A stretch of 19,075 bases of DNA from contig JAMQCK010000611.1 of assembly GCA_024196135.1 (NCBI GenBank), forward strand, positions 1 to 19,075, given 5' to 3'. The translations under genes were made by a program, and so were the position numbers. Positions 9,579 through 19,075 of this stretch are shown one piece after another (the first letter of the stretch is position 1; every line of letters begins with the position of its first letter). Source of the stretch: Pleurotus ostreatus/Saccharomyces cerevisiae fusant. Its lineage: Eukaryota; Opisthokonta. The notes beneath the pieces are model-generated. The model was not told the DNA's origin, did not search any database, and saw only the letters and a program-made list of their open reading frames with translations.

Positions 9579-9968
9579 GCTTTTGACACGAACTCATATC
9601 GAGGCATTGTTGTCTTTCTGACTTTGACTTACCAGTCAGGTCACTTACCCTTGAGTCATTGTAGGTGTAGATGTATTATAGGCTGCAATTGGCCTCACAA
9701 GGGCATTCATTCCATTGCCTGGACTGCGATGCTTGCGAGCACCAATATGGACCCACCGCCCGTCGTCCTCAACGCAAGGTGACGTCAGCGTCGCTGTTTC
9801 CTGCAGGCTCGGCAACCGGGCCGGTTTTGCAGCCCGATCGCGCCTCCGAAATATTCCTTCATTGATTTTCCCTCTTCGTAACATCCTGCTATCATCTACA
9901 TTACACTCCCTCCCTAACAAGTCACTCCCTTCAATCTTACACACTCTTTCACTCTAATATCTATATCT

Positions 9969-12900
9969 ATGATTTTCCCCTCAGATGTTGAGGAAGCTCG
10001 GGCGCTTATGCGTCATCGGGTTAGAAGCGCGCACCTCGGTCCCGCATATGGTACGTTCCCACACCATTTGCAAGCCCTCACAAATTGATATAGTCATCCA
10101 GACTTTCATCCACCAACAGCTGGTAGAAGGAGCCCATCCCCACATCATCCCAGTCATGGGCAGCAGCAACGCAGTACTGGTCGAAGCAACACGAGGAGGG
10201 CAACACGCCGTCGTGGGCGCGGACGTAAGTGGTGATCTGTCACGGACATTTCACGTGCGTGCTCACGTGAATATCAGGTGCAAATCAACCGCAAGAGACC
10301 GAGCTCACCAGACGGCATCTTGGGCAGCGCGCCAGACGTGAACGTGAACGTCAAGCGGCGGCAGAGGCCAGAAGGCAGCAGGAGGAGGCAAGAGAAGAGG
10401 AGCAGGAGCAACATGAAGATGAAGATGAAGCGCGAGTTGTTCGCCGTCGGGCCTCAATAACCACGACTCGCAGTCATGGGAATCAATCAGATGAGTCTGA
10501 TGATGGTGCGTTCTCTCATAATCTGCAACATACGTTGTTAATCTCCAATACAGACAGTGTAGATGGGGATGACGATGAGCGACGCATTGAAAATGCCAGA
10601 CGTAATCCTGCCTTCTTGATCGCGCGCGGCACTTACCATGAGCCCCTACACCGACACGACCTTGGGCGCATGGACAAGATGTGCTCACTATGTTATGCCC
10701 TTCACTGGGAGTCGGAGCGACTCAAGAGGTCGCCTGTTCGCAACCCCCGGTATGGACTATGCTGCAACAGTGGCAAGACGCGCCTTCCTCTTCTACATCC
10801 CCCTCCTGAACTCCTCCGTGCTCTGTTGGAGGGTGATGACAGCGTCTCGCGTGCTTTCCGCCAGGATATAAGGCAGTACAACTGTGCTCTTGCCTTTGCG
10901 TCGCTCGGCGTCCAGGTAGACGAGGGGATCAATGCGTCTGGACGTAGCGGATATGTCTATCGCATTCATGGACAATTATATCACCGCTCTGGCGCTCTCT
11001 GGAATCGCAACGGAACTCGACCTTCTTACGCGCAGCTCTACATCTATGACCCTCATATCGCTCTCAACCACCGCCGCCAGCGCAATGACAATCTGGACCC
11101 TGACCTACTCCACCTGCTGGACAACATGCTACGCCAGGTCAATCCATATGCAGGGATCTACATGTACGCTTATGAGATCCTTAGCGCTGCCGGAGTTCAC
11201 GATGATGCCCAAATCTGGCTCCGTGTTACTCCAGGCTGTGACCGTCGGCGGTATAACCATCCTACTGCCGATGAAGTTGCGATGATACTTCCTGGTGATG
11301 GCGCTGCATCAGATACGCGCGATATTGTCATTTGCAAGCGCCTCCCTAATAGCCGGAGCCAGCTTTTCCGCATCAGCGAGTGCCACGCCGCATATGCTCC
11401 CTTGCACTATGTCCTCCTCTTTCCGTACGGAGAGGCTGGATGGCATCCTGATTTGCGCGTCTACGATCCGACCTCAACCGACCCTGACCGGCTGACTCAA
11501 ATGCGGTTCGCCTCCTTCCGCATGCAGGTTCGTCCCAACGAGTACAATACAATCTTGCGCGGAGGTCGACTCTTCCAACAATATGTTGTCGACATGTGGG
11601 CTTCGACAGAGCAGAATCGACTACGCTACCTCACCGACAATCAGCCCCAGCTCAGGGCGGACCTCTACAACGGTCTCGAGGACGCGATTACGGAGGGAGA
11701 AGTCGACCTGAGCACTATTGGCCAGCGGGTCATACTCCCTTCGTCTTTTACCGGTGGACCCAGGTACCTGCAGCAGCGCTATCAGGATGCGATGGCTATT
11801 GCTCGCTACTACCGAAAAGTCGACATCTTCCTCACAATGACGGCAAACCCCAAATGGCCTGAGGTGACGCGCGAGCTCCTTCCAGGCCAGACCTCCTTCG
11901 ACAGACCCGACCTCATTGCCCGCGTTTTCAAGCAAAAGCGAGACGCTCTTATCGACTATATCTACAAAAAGGGTGTCTTTGGCGTTGCTGCTGCCTACGT
12001 CTACTCAACGGAGTTCCAGAAGCGCGGTCTTCCCCACGTTCACCTCCTCATCATCTTGCACGAACCGTGGAAGCTGAACACGGCTGAAGCGATCGACAGC
12101 GTCATACGTGCTGAATGGCCAGACCCAGTCACCGAGCCACGTCTTTTCGAGACGATATACTCCTGCATGGTCCATGGTCCTTGCGGCGCGGCTAATCCGT
12201 ACGCTGCCTGCATGGAGAATGGGAGGTGCACAAAGTTCTACCCGAAAGACTTTCAGGAATTCACCGTCTTGAATGATGATGGCATACCCCTCTACCGGCG
12301 CCGCAACGATGGCAGGAGCTACGAGATTAATGGGCACATGGTCGATAACCGCTGGATTGTCCCCTATCCCCCTCGACTCTGCGCCGAGTTCGACTGTCAC
12401 ATCAACTGCGAGTGCGTCTTCTCACTCAGGTCAATCAAGTATCCCTTCAAGTACATCCATAAGGGAGGTGACCGAGCTACGATGGAGTACAAAATCAATG
12501 AGATCACTCACTATATCGATGGGCGCTACATTGCTGCGGCCGAGGCGTGCTGGCGGCTCTTTGACTTCCACCTCTACAAAAATGTGCCTACAGTCACGCG
12601 CCTGCAGATTCATCTCCCCGGTCAGCATCTGGTCGTCTTCAACCCTCGCAACAGCTCCGAACAGGTCCTCCGCCTGGCCCGCAGCCAAAGGACCACGTTG
12701 ACTGGTTTCTTCAAGGCGAATGCAGACCCAGGTCCTCTTGGGGAGATAGCGCGTACCTTGACGTATCAGGAGTTCCCGCAGAAGTTGGTTTGGAAGAAGG
12801 CAGAGAGGAAATGGAAGATCAGGCAGAGCGGATTTGCTATCGGTCGCATGTACTTTGTCTCGCCCACGGCGGGTACGTCCCTCTGTCTCTTGCGCCCATA

Positions 12901-14854
12901 CCAATCCCATGCTAACAGACCAGAAGGAGAGCGCTTCTATCTTCGGAATCTTCTGACAGTCGTGCGCGGAGCAACGTCCTTCGAGGACCTTCGGACCTAT
13001 TGCGGCACCACATACCGTACGTTCCGAGATGCCTGCATCGCGCGTGGTTTACTAGAGGACGACGGCGAATGGCGCATGTGTCTGGATGATGCGGCGCAGA
13101 TGCAGACGGGTTACCGTCTCCGCCAGCTATTTGCCACAATGCTGCTTTTCTGCGGTCCTGCACAGCCCGAGCGCTTATGGGACGAATACAAGGACTTCAT
13201 CTGCGATGACCTGGGCTACCGCCTTCGATGCGCCGGCATGTCTAATCCATCGCTGGATGATATCTATGACTACGGGCTCTACCTCCTTGAGCGTCTTCTG
13301 CAAGAGTCTGGCCACTCTCTGGCAGACTTCCCAGCCATGCCTCTTCCGACGCGCCTCTGGCATGATGTCGCAGAGAACTCCCTCATCGCAGAGCAGCTCA
13401 ACTACTCAGCACACGCTGAGCGAGATGCCGCCGCCGCAGCGATCGAGCAGATGCAGTTCAATGCCGAGCAGCTTCAGGCGCTCACTCAGATCCTTTCTGC
13501 GGTGCAGGACGGATGCCCGGCGGTGTTCTTTGTTGATGGACCCGGTGGTACCGGCAAGACGTTCCTGTATAACACGCTTGCTCATGCCCTGCGCGGTGAC
13601 CAGAAGATCGTTCTCTGCACGGCATCTTCGGGTATTGCTGCGCTCCTTCTGCGTGGAGGTCGTACAGCGCATTCAACATTCAAGATTCCTATCGATAGTC
13701 TTTGCGAAACATCGACATGCTCCATCCGCGCCAATACACTCCGCGCCGACCTCCTGCGTGCCACCTCCCTTATCATCTGGGACGAGGCGCTTATGCAACA
13801 TCGACATACTGTCGAAGCTCTCGACCGTACACTCCGTGATGTGTGTGCTGTTGACCAACCCTTTGGCGGGAAGGTTGTTGTCTTTGGCGGTGACTTCCAG
13901 CAAACGCTGCCAGTCATTCCAAAGGGTACCAAGGAGGAGATCCTGAACGCTTCGCTCCCTCGCTCCCCTATATGGGCCTCTGTCCGCATACTGCGCCTCA
14001 AAAGAAACATGCGCTTGGGAGAGGGAGAGCAGGAGTTTGCGCAGTGGCTGCTCGACATTGGCCACGGCAGGACGGTCACTCCTGAAGGCGATGTTGACCT
14101 CCCTGATCACATGCGGGTGGCAAGCGTTGGTGACCTCATATCCGCTATCTATCCAGAGGTCGTCAACGGCTACATCCCGGATGCGCCATACTTCACGGAA
14201 CGGATTATACTGGCAGCGAGGAACACCGATGTCGGTGCAATGAACGACATCCTTCTAGATCACATGCCAGGCGAGCAGATCACTTTCCACAGCGCTGACC
14301 GCATCGTACGCGAGCGTGGAGCAGATGGTGATGCATACGACAGTGTTCCTCCCGAGTACTTGCGCTCAATTGATGCCGGAAGCCTCCCTCCTGGCGAGTT
14401 AAAGCTCAAAGTCGGCTGTCCACTTATCCTCTTGCGTAATCTCAGCCCGAGCCTTGGACTCTGCAACGGGACACGTGTAACTCTCATCCGCGCGTCTCAC
14501 CGTGTCCTCGAAGTGCGCATACTTGGTGGGGACCACGACGGCGAACTTGCACTCATTCCAAGAGTCACACTCATTCCATCCGTCAATCCGTCAACTGATT
14601 TCGCCTTCCAACTTCGGCGCCGTCAGTTTCCCGTGCGGTTGGCGTTCGCTGTCAGCATCAACAAGGCTCAAGGACAATCTGTACGCCATGTTGGCATCGA
14701 CCTGCGTATTCCTGTCTTCACTCATGGGCAGCTTTACGTGGCTTTGTCTCGAGCAACAGCTTCCCACCGTATCAAGGTCCTCCTTCCCGAGAACCAGGTG
14801 GAATGCAGGACGAAGAACATCGTATATTCGGAGATATTCCAGGGCCTTCCATAG
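9969..14854 (+). CDS. Helitron RepHel transposase (HUH Y2 rolling-circle nuclease + PIF1-type helicase)
   Basis: Exons are 9969-10050, 10102-10224, 10278-10505 and 10554-14854 (1,577 residues). A further likely in-frame 51-nt intron at 12873-12923 would give 1,560. A disordered basic/acidic N-terminus leads to a zinc-finger-like CSLCYALHW...GLCCNSGK. Next comes the Helitron-like domain: PRYLQQRYQDAMAIARYY and FLTMTANPKWPEV (about 545-580), then the HUH-type KRGLPHVHLLI (about 632). Catalytic tyrosines Y774 and Y778 sit in IKYPFKYIHKGGDRA. The SF1/PIF1 helicase follows: Walker A GPGGTGKTF (about 1140), IIWDEAL, GGDFQQTLPVI, INKAQGQS and LYVALSRAT. The protein nicks one strand, binds the 5' end covalently and unwinds DNA for rolling-circle transposition. 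All motifs are intact with no stop or frameshift, so the copy is potentially active. The ATG at 9969 is chosen because exon 1 then closes in phase. Confidence 0.93.
12873..12923 (+). other. Probable 51-nt intron inside the RepHel reading frame
   Basis: The segment starts GTACGT, has the branch-like word CATGCTAACAG and ends ACCAG. It is 51 nt with no stop, so the frame stays open if it is retained. Removing it joins SPTA directly to EGERFYLRNLL, which matches the compact junction usual in Helitron proteins. The 17 removed residues look foreign to the domain. Confidence 0.6.
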
Positions 14855-15055
14855 ACTTCGTCTGAGCTCCCCAACTCAGCTGCCGAGGTGAGCTTGACGT
14901 TCTAGAAATTCTAATTACGCTAACGTCGCATCGCCCCAAGTAAATCTCGAATATTCCCTTTCGCCTGTATATAAGCACCTCCATCCCTTTCCTCCCCTCA
15001 AACAACGTCTCCGCCTCTACTCACACTCTCTACATTAATTACCTTCGCCATCACT
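14855..15055 (+). promoter_or_regulatory. Promoter and leader of the Helitron companion gene
   Basis: The 201-bp gap between the RepHel stop and the next ATG contains TATATAA at 14968-14974, 88 bp upstream of the start codon. A pyrimidine-rich leader with CTACTCACACTCTCTACATTA follows. A TATA box so placed argues for a separate transcript rather than read-through. Confidence 0.6.
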
Positions 15056-16289
15056 ATGTCCTCCACCACTTCGTCTGCTTGCATCTCAGGCTTGGCCGGC
15101 CTCGAGAACCCACGGCCGGCCGGCTCTGGCGGCGGCAAGATGCTGGTCTTCGACGCAGTATTCCAGGTCACCTCTTCAACCTTCATTGTTGGCTCTCTTC
15201 GCTACTTCAACAAGGACAACCGGTCCTTCGCCGATGCGGGGCAATATTTTGTCCATGCGAACGTGAGTTTTCCTTAGCCCAATCTGGCTACTTCTTTCCT
15301 CACTGTACCTATTGACTTACGACCTCCAACAGTTCGCCGCCATGAACAACCACGTCAACTTCCCTGAAGTTCAGTCCGATGCTGTTGAGACGCCCAATGA
15401 TGTTGCAATCATTGGCGACATTGAGTGGGTCAGTGTATAGTAATCTTATCATGAACTACTCTTTTGCTAACTACTGCGCTAGCTCATCCCTCTACAAGTT
15501 GACTCCAACAACTGGGTACAGCGACCCATCATCCACGCCTCCGGACGCGTCACAAAGTCGAACCGTGACACTTCGACGTTTGAGGTCACCGTGACACAGT
15601 ACACGTCATTCCTCAAGGCGAACCGTACCAACTCTACGGTCGTCATTCAGGCCGTCATACCAGACTCGCCGCGGTACCCCAATGGACGGAAGCCGATCCC
15701 GTCCATCAACGCTTTTGTCTCCATTCATGGACATCTTGCGCATGTCTACAAGAACCTTGACGGCTTCACCATCGCCATTTCCATCGACGTTGATGACATC
15801 GCGTTCCTTGGGCAAGCAACAACTGCACTTGAGAGCAACCCAGGTAAGCGCTGTTGCCTGATATGCAGTATCAAATTGATATCTCATGTCCTTTCAGTGT
15901 CCAGTCCCCATGGGCCGACGCCTCGGAAGCGCAAGTTCAAGACAGCTTTTGCGGAGTCGGACGCCGGAAGCGAGACGAGCCCTCCGAAGAAGGCCAATGC
16001 CACGCCCACAACGCCTTCCACGCCGGCCCCGACGCGCGCTTCAGCGGATGTCCTTCCTTCTACCCCTACACCGGCTCCTCCTGCATCCCACCCATTGCCG
16101 ACCTCGCTTGGTTCCACGCCTTGCGCACCCTGTTCGTCGACATCCCCTTGCCTTTCAGCGATTGTGGCTACGCTAACACATGGCCCAGCTTCGTCGTCTG
16201 AACCCATGCCTTCTACGTCGATGCGCACAACTCGGCGGCGCGCAGCTGAGCTTGAGCGTATGGAGCGCGAGATGACAGAATCACAGTAA
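15056..16289 (+). CDS. Helitron companion protein, candidate OB-fold ssDNA-binding factor with NLS
   Basis: Four exons (15056-15262, 15333-15428, 15483-15843, 15898-16289) sum to 1,056 nt, giving 351 residues; all introns are GT/AG and phases close. Residues about 28-212 are rich in alternating hydrophobic strands: KMLVFDAVFQVTSSTFIVGS, DVAIIGDIEWLIPLQV, PIIHASGRVT, STFEVTVTQYTSF, STVVIQAVIP, NAFVSIHGHL and FTIAISIDVDDIAFLG. This pattern (barrel-like strands, a SIHGHL turn, a closing strand) resembles OB-fold domains of RPA-type proteins, but I cannot confirm it by search. A basic TPRKRKFK (about 228-235) is a likely nuclear localisation signal. The tail is Pro/Thr/Ser-rich and ends in basic, helical RTTRRRAAELERMEREM. 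It has its own TATA box and runs in the same direction as RepHel. A role in protecting single-stranded transposition intermediates is inferred from analogy with plant Helitron RPA genes. Confidence refers to the gene model; the function is much less sure. Confidence 0.8.
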
Positions 16290-16703
16290 TGGTTTGCTTC
16301 CTTTAAACATCCCTTTCATATGTTAGTATCATCACGGACATAGCTTACTTGCTCGGCTATCTCTATCATCTCCACCAACCCCCTCTCACCTTCTCCCTAT
16401 ATTAATATCGTTCTATCAGCTTCCTTACTCCGAGGCTATCACGTTCATGTCCATACTTTATTCACTCTATTATGAACTAGATCATATCTAATATATTTTG
16501 TCGCAATGGGACGGGCTATCCGCTAGTGCTGAGGACAACGACTGCAGCGTACACAAGCTGAAGAGGACCTTCACCCCTCGGTCAGGGTCGCCGGCTCGAG
16601 CAATCCATTACGGCACAGCCACGACGGAGATGCATGCCACCGACGTACGCCCGCTGGCAACAAGTCGGTTGCGCTGGCGCACACGCGCTTCTGTCAAGAA
16701 GTA

Positions 16704-16727
16704 CTAGATATGAGCATACGTATCTAG
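16704..16727. repeat. Small hairpin CTAGATA/TATCTAG
   Basis: Seven-bp arms at 16704-16710 and 16721-16727 flank a 10-nt loop. It lies 415 bp past the companion gene stop. A short 3' hairpin is a Helitron hallmark, but here CTAG is inside the arm instead of following it, so its link to the element end is uncertain. Confidence 0.4.
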
Positions 16728-16988
16728 AGCGTCCATTGGCAGGAGCCAAAGTGTATAATCCGGCGGAAGGGCCGGGGCAGTAACTCCGATAACAGCCTTA
16801 TGCGAGAAGGTTCGTTTTCCGCGAAATCATTGTCGAGTATGTTCGTAGAGGTCCCTTTCATGGCGAGACTTCCTCCCAATTGACGAGTCCACTTATCCGC
16901 TGTCCAGAGTTGCCTCGGTACGGCGTTCTCGGCGTGTTGCCCGTGGCGCGACTTCCCTCCTTTCCCCCGCACCTCTTCATCTCGCGTC

Positions 16989-17110
16989 GCTCCTCCTGTC
17001 AGACCCGCGGCTCCTCCTGTCAGACCCGCTGTACCTTCTGTCAATCCCGTTACTACAGGCGAACCCGTTGCTACAGTTAATCCCATTACCTCAATTAAAC
17101 CCGTTGCTGC
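16989..17110 (+). repeat. Degenerating 21-nt tandem repeat coding for APPVRPA-like heptads
   Basis: Units 16989-17009, 17010-17030 and 17031-17051 are clear; later units to about 17110 decay. In the plus frame they read APPVRPA, APPVRPA, VPSVNPV, TTGEPVA, then TVNPITS and IKPVAAP. That frame continues in a Pro-rich stretch and stops near 17213. The 21-nt periodicity with conserved Pro and Val positions suggests a former coding sequence, but no host gene was recognised. Confidence 0.6.
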
Positions 17111-17495
17111 GCCAACTGGTCGGCGTTGTATACACCCACGCCACCCGCCCCCTCCCCCAGAGACGATTCCGAGCAGAGGACATTGCGCTGTTCCTCGCGG
17201 GTGATGGCGTTAAAGGTCTTTGCACTGGAGCTACCGTCCAATATCTGCGAAGCGTCACCGGCGAGCTAGCTGTCGTGGAACCCGACGAGTTAACCTTGGC
17301 GCCATAGAGGCGGATGAATTGGCCCAGTGGTGTGGAGTAGGTCTGCGCTGAGAGGACAAAGGTGGACAAGAAACGAGGGCTAGTAAGCAAACAAGTTCAA
17401 CGTCGCAGACGCGAAGGCCGTACTGGTAGAGCTGCACAGAGTTAGGGTGTTACACAATGAGAACAAGAGGATGTGCGCTGTGACGGAGGGAGAGT

Positions 17496-17560
17496 TACGC
17501 AATGATGGAAGGGGAAGTACGACGATGGGAGGACATACGCAACGATGGAAGGAGGAGTAC
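17496..17560. repeat. 25-nt direct repeat with 40-bp period
   Basis: Copies at 17496-17520 and 17536-17560 begin tacgcaa, contain gatggaagg and end agtac, with three mismatches. The first copy is followed by another gatgggagg word. This is a short tandem-like duplication of unknown role. Confidence 0.7.
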
Positions 17561-17652
17561 GCACAGCTGAGAAGGTTTCCCGAAATAATAGACATGCCAA
17601 AAGAGTTATTTGACAATCAGGTTCCAGATCAGTGCAGTCAGGTTCGTGAGTG

Positions 17653-17841
17653 AACCACACAGTCCGGGACGAAATCCTCGAGATATACACGAGCAAGGGC
17701 GCCAACGAGTTCAGAGAGTCTGTGGCGCGCACTGGGCAAAGGACGGAGCTGAGACGGCTGCTAGCAGAGAAGTCGCGCATGTAAGAGCTCAGTCAAGAGG
17801 TCGAGAGGGACAACAAGGGGCATCTCCATCTGCGAAAATAG
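17653..17841 (+). pseudogene. Broken coding relic, charged helical protein fragment
   Basis: One plus frame reads VRDEILEIYTSKGANEF then RESVARTGQRTELRRLLAEK, stops at TAA (17782-17784), and resumes in the same frame with ELSQEVERDNKGHLHLRK before TAG (17839-17841). The composition (regular Leu/Ile spacing, many Glu/Arg/Lys) is that of an amphipathic helix or coiled coil, continuing past the stop. No start codon or complete exon was found and the family is not recognised. It may be a decayed gene or a fragment captured by the nearby transposon. Confidence 0.35.
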
Positions 17842-18002
17842 AGACGGCCGTTGAGAGCAAGTTGAAGTTCATAAAGAGGCGCCGGACATGAGAGCATCGC
17901 CACGTGCAATCTCGGCAACGGCCGCAGTGTGATGGGAGTGTCGGGGACCGGTCCCCTGCCCCGCTACTGCTTGCTCTCGCCGACTTCATCGTTGCACGCA
18001 AC

Positions 18003-19075
18003 ATGGAGGCCCTCTTCTTTAACGTATGTCAGAACGGATAGATCTATATTACTTGGAACTGACACAGTGCTGTGCAGGTTGACAATGGGTTCTTGGAGGG
18101 TATCGTCAGAGGGTTCAAGGCGGGCGTCCTGACGCAGAGCCATTATGCCAATCTCACGCAGTGCGACACGCTGGAGGGTGCGTAGTCATACGATTAATGC
18201 TTAGAGGGGTACTGAATAATTGCTACACAGACTTCCGCACACAATTGAGTGCGACCGACTATGGCAACTTCCTCGCAAACGAACCGCTTCCCCTCTCCAC
18301 GTCCACCATCGCCGACAAGGCGACCCAGATCCTCGTCGACCAGTTCAACTACCTTAGGAGCAATGCTATCGAGCCGCTCTCGAAGTTCCTGGACTACATC
18401 ACGTGCGTGTGCGCGCTTCACACTGCGCGACCTCACTGACATAGCATCGCGCAGGTACGCGTACATGATCGACAATGTCGTCCTGCTCATTACTGGTACC
18501 CTGCACGAACGCGACACGCACGAACTGCTGGAACGGTGCCACCCCCTCGGCGTGTTCGACACCATGCCGGCGCTATGCGTCGCCACCAACGTCGAGGAGC
18601 TGTACCAGAGCGTACTGGTCGAGACCCCTCTCGGTGCGCCCCCATCCCCGCACTGCATTTTCTCACTAACATCAACCTTAGCCCCCTACTTCCGCGACTG
18701 CCTCTCCGCCGCCGACATGGACGACCTCAACATCGAGATCATCCGCAACACCGTCTACAAGGCCTACCTCGAGGACTTCCACCGCTTCTGCGCGACCCTC
18801 GACGGCCCCACGCGCGCCGTCATGCACGCCATCCTCTCCTTCGAGGCCGACCGCCGCACGGTCAACATCACCATCAACTCCTTCGGCACCGAGCTCTCCA
18901 AGGAGCAGCGCGCGAAGCTCTTCCCCGCGATCGGCAGGCTCTTCCCCGAGGGGAACAACCAGCTCGCGAAGGCGGACGACATCGACCAGGTGCGCGCCGC
19001 GTGCGAGAGCGTGAGCGAGTACCGCGCGTTCTTCCAGGACCAGGCGGGCGCGGCGGCGAACGGTGGAGACGACCT
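18003..19075 (+). CDS. VMA6: V-type H+-ATPase subunit d (VMA6), 3' end cut by window
   Basis: Exons are 18003-18023, 18078-18177, 18231-18402, 18455-18633 and 18682 to the window edge; all phases close and about 288 residues are visible. The protein begins [19 protein letters not shown] and includes [56 protein letters not shown] and [18 protein letters not shown], all conserved in the family. [18 protein letters not shown] follows. Subunit d is a soluble cap on the Vo membrane ring; it joins ring and central stalk, coupling ATP use to proton pumping at the vacuole and endosomes. Yeast Vma6 is about 345 residues, so roughly 55-60 are missing beyond the edge. The first exon is only 21 nt, ending at FFN; the start is fixed by the family's conserved N-terminus. 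Confidence 0.95.

Larger units (their letters stand above)
8782..9968. other. Intergenic interval: GH71 promoter side and Helitron upstream flank
   Basis: These 1.19 kb lie between two divergent starts (GH71 at 8781 minus, Helitron RepHel at 9969 plus). The left part holds the GH71 core promoter. The right 100 bp is pyrimidine-rich (repeated CACTC and TCTAC words) and looks like the RepHel leader. A strong hairpin lies at 9526-9578 and a short AACCGGgCCGGTT palindrome near 9814-9826. Short open frames here resemble no known protein. Confidence 0.55.
9969..16289 (+). mobile_element. Helitron-class transposon carrying RepHel and a companion gene (outer ends not assigned)
   Basis: The span given is only the coding core; the element must extend beyond it on both sides. 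Its identity rests on the intact RepHel gene. Helitrons lack terminal inverted repeats and target duplications. They begin with TC, end with CTRR after a short hairpin, and insert between A and T, so the ends are hard to see without other copies. Possible ends include an A|TCTAC at 9512-9517 just before the 22-bp hairpin, and CTAG|T at 16523-16527. Both are weak: the hairpin just before the right candidate has only about 3 bp. The companion gene at 15056 is in the same orientation, which suggests but does not prove that it lies inside the element. Confidence 0.75.
16290..18002. other. 1.7-kb gene-poor interval between companion gene and VMA6
   Basis: The first 210 bp is AT-rich 3' flank of the companion gene, with a short AT-rich imperfect palindrome near 16478-16490. 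After that come a small hairpin (16704-16727), a proline-coding 21-nt repeat (about 16989-17110), a 25-nt direct repeat (17496-17520 and 17536-17560) and a broken coding relic (17653-17841). An open frame at 17068-17307 (plus, 79 codons) encodes an unrecognised peptide containing FRAEDIALFLAGDG; an overlapping minus frame is equally open, so I do not call either. The right Helitron end and the VMA6 promoter should both lie here. Confidence 0.5.

Noticed and set aside
10535..10553. Using the ATG at 10535 as the Helitron protein start
   Set aside because: This ATG lies inside a canonical intron (10506-10553). Three upstream exons continue the same frame to a better start at 9969.
13086..13946. 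286-codon plus-strand frame inside the helicase
   Set aside because: It overlaps the helicase motifs in another frame and has the Ser/Arg-rich composition of a shifted frame.
9969..16289. A terminal-inverted-repeat DNA transposon or retrotransposon
   Set aside because: No transposase DDE, integrase or reverse transcriptase motifs and no matching terminal repeats were seen; HUH plus PIF1-type helicase motifs define a Helitron.

Overview
The window looks like nuclear DNA from a filamentous basidiomycete, most likely an Agaricomycete of the polypore type. This is inferred from many short introns (about 50-70 nt, GTNNGY donors, CTRAY branch points), GC-rich exons, a fungal-only DUF6533 membrane protein, a GH71 alpha-1,3-glucanase and a fungal Helitron. 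I rebuilt gene models by hand by joining ORF pieces at canonical GT/AG sites and requiring reading phase to close. No tRNA, rRNA, CRISPR or bacterial-type feature was seen.

Layout from left to right. (1) 1-696, minus: 5' part of a STYX-like dual-specificity pseudophosphatase, cut by the window edge. (2) 697-904: short divergent promoter. (3) 905-2824, plus: ZNG1/CobW-type zinc metallochaperone GTPase in eight exons. It has a 10-nt microexon and a His-rich, tandem-repeat-bearing insertion in its C-terminal half. (4) 3088-4730, minus, convergent with ZNG1: a 12-exon DUF6533 seven-helix-type membrane protein, in which one tiny exon carries an in-frame stop. (5) 4731-6714: gene-poor, with small degenerate repeats and a 26-nt tandem repeat next to the following gene's stop. 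(6) 6715-8781, minus: secreted GH71 alpha-1,3-glucanase (mutanase) in six exons. (7) 8782-9968: GH71 promoter and a 22-bp-arm hairpin. (8) 9969-16289, plus: a rolling-circle Helitron transposon with an apparently intact RepHel gene of about 1,560-1,577 residues, followed by a separately promoted four-exon gene. That second gene encodes a 351-residue nuclear protein that may be an OB-fold single-stranded-DNA-binding factor. (9) 16290-18002: gene-poor, with tandem repeats and a broken coding relic. (10) 18003-19075, plus: V-ATPase subunit d (VMA6), cut by the right edge.

The host genes are housekeeping or cell-wall genes with no evident shared pathway. The most interesting unit is the Helitron and its companion gene. 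Plant Helitrons are known to carry RPA-like single-stranded-DNA-binding genes. Here a protein with strand-rich OB-like character, a nuclear localisation signal and a disordered tail sits in the same orientation 201 bp behind the transposase. A two-gene rolling-circle transposition module is therefore plausible but unproven. The Helitron ends could not be fixed by eye.
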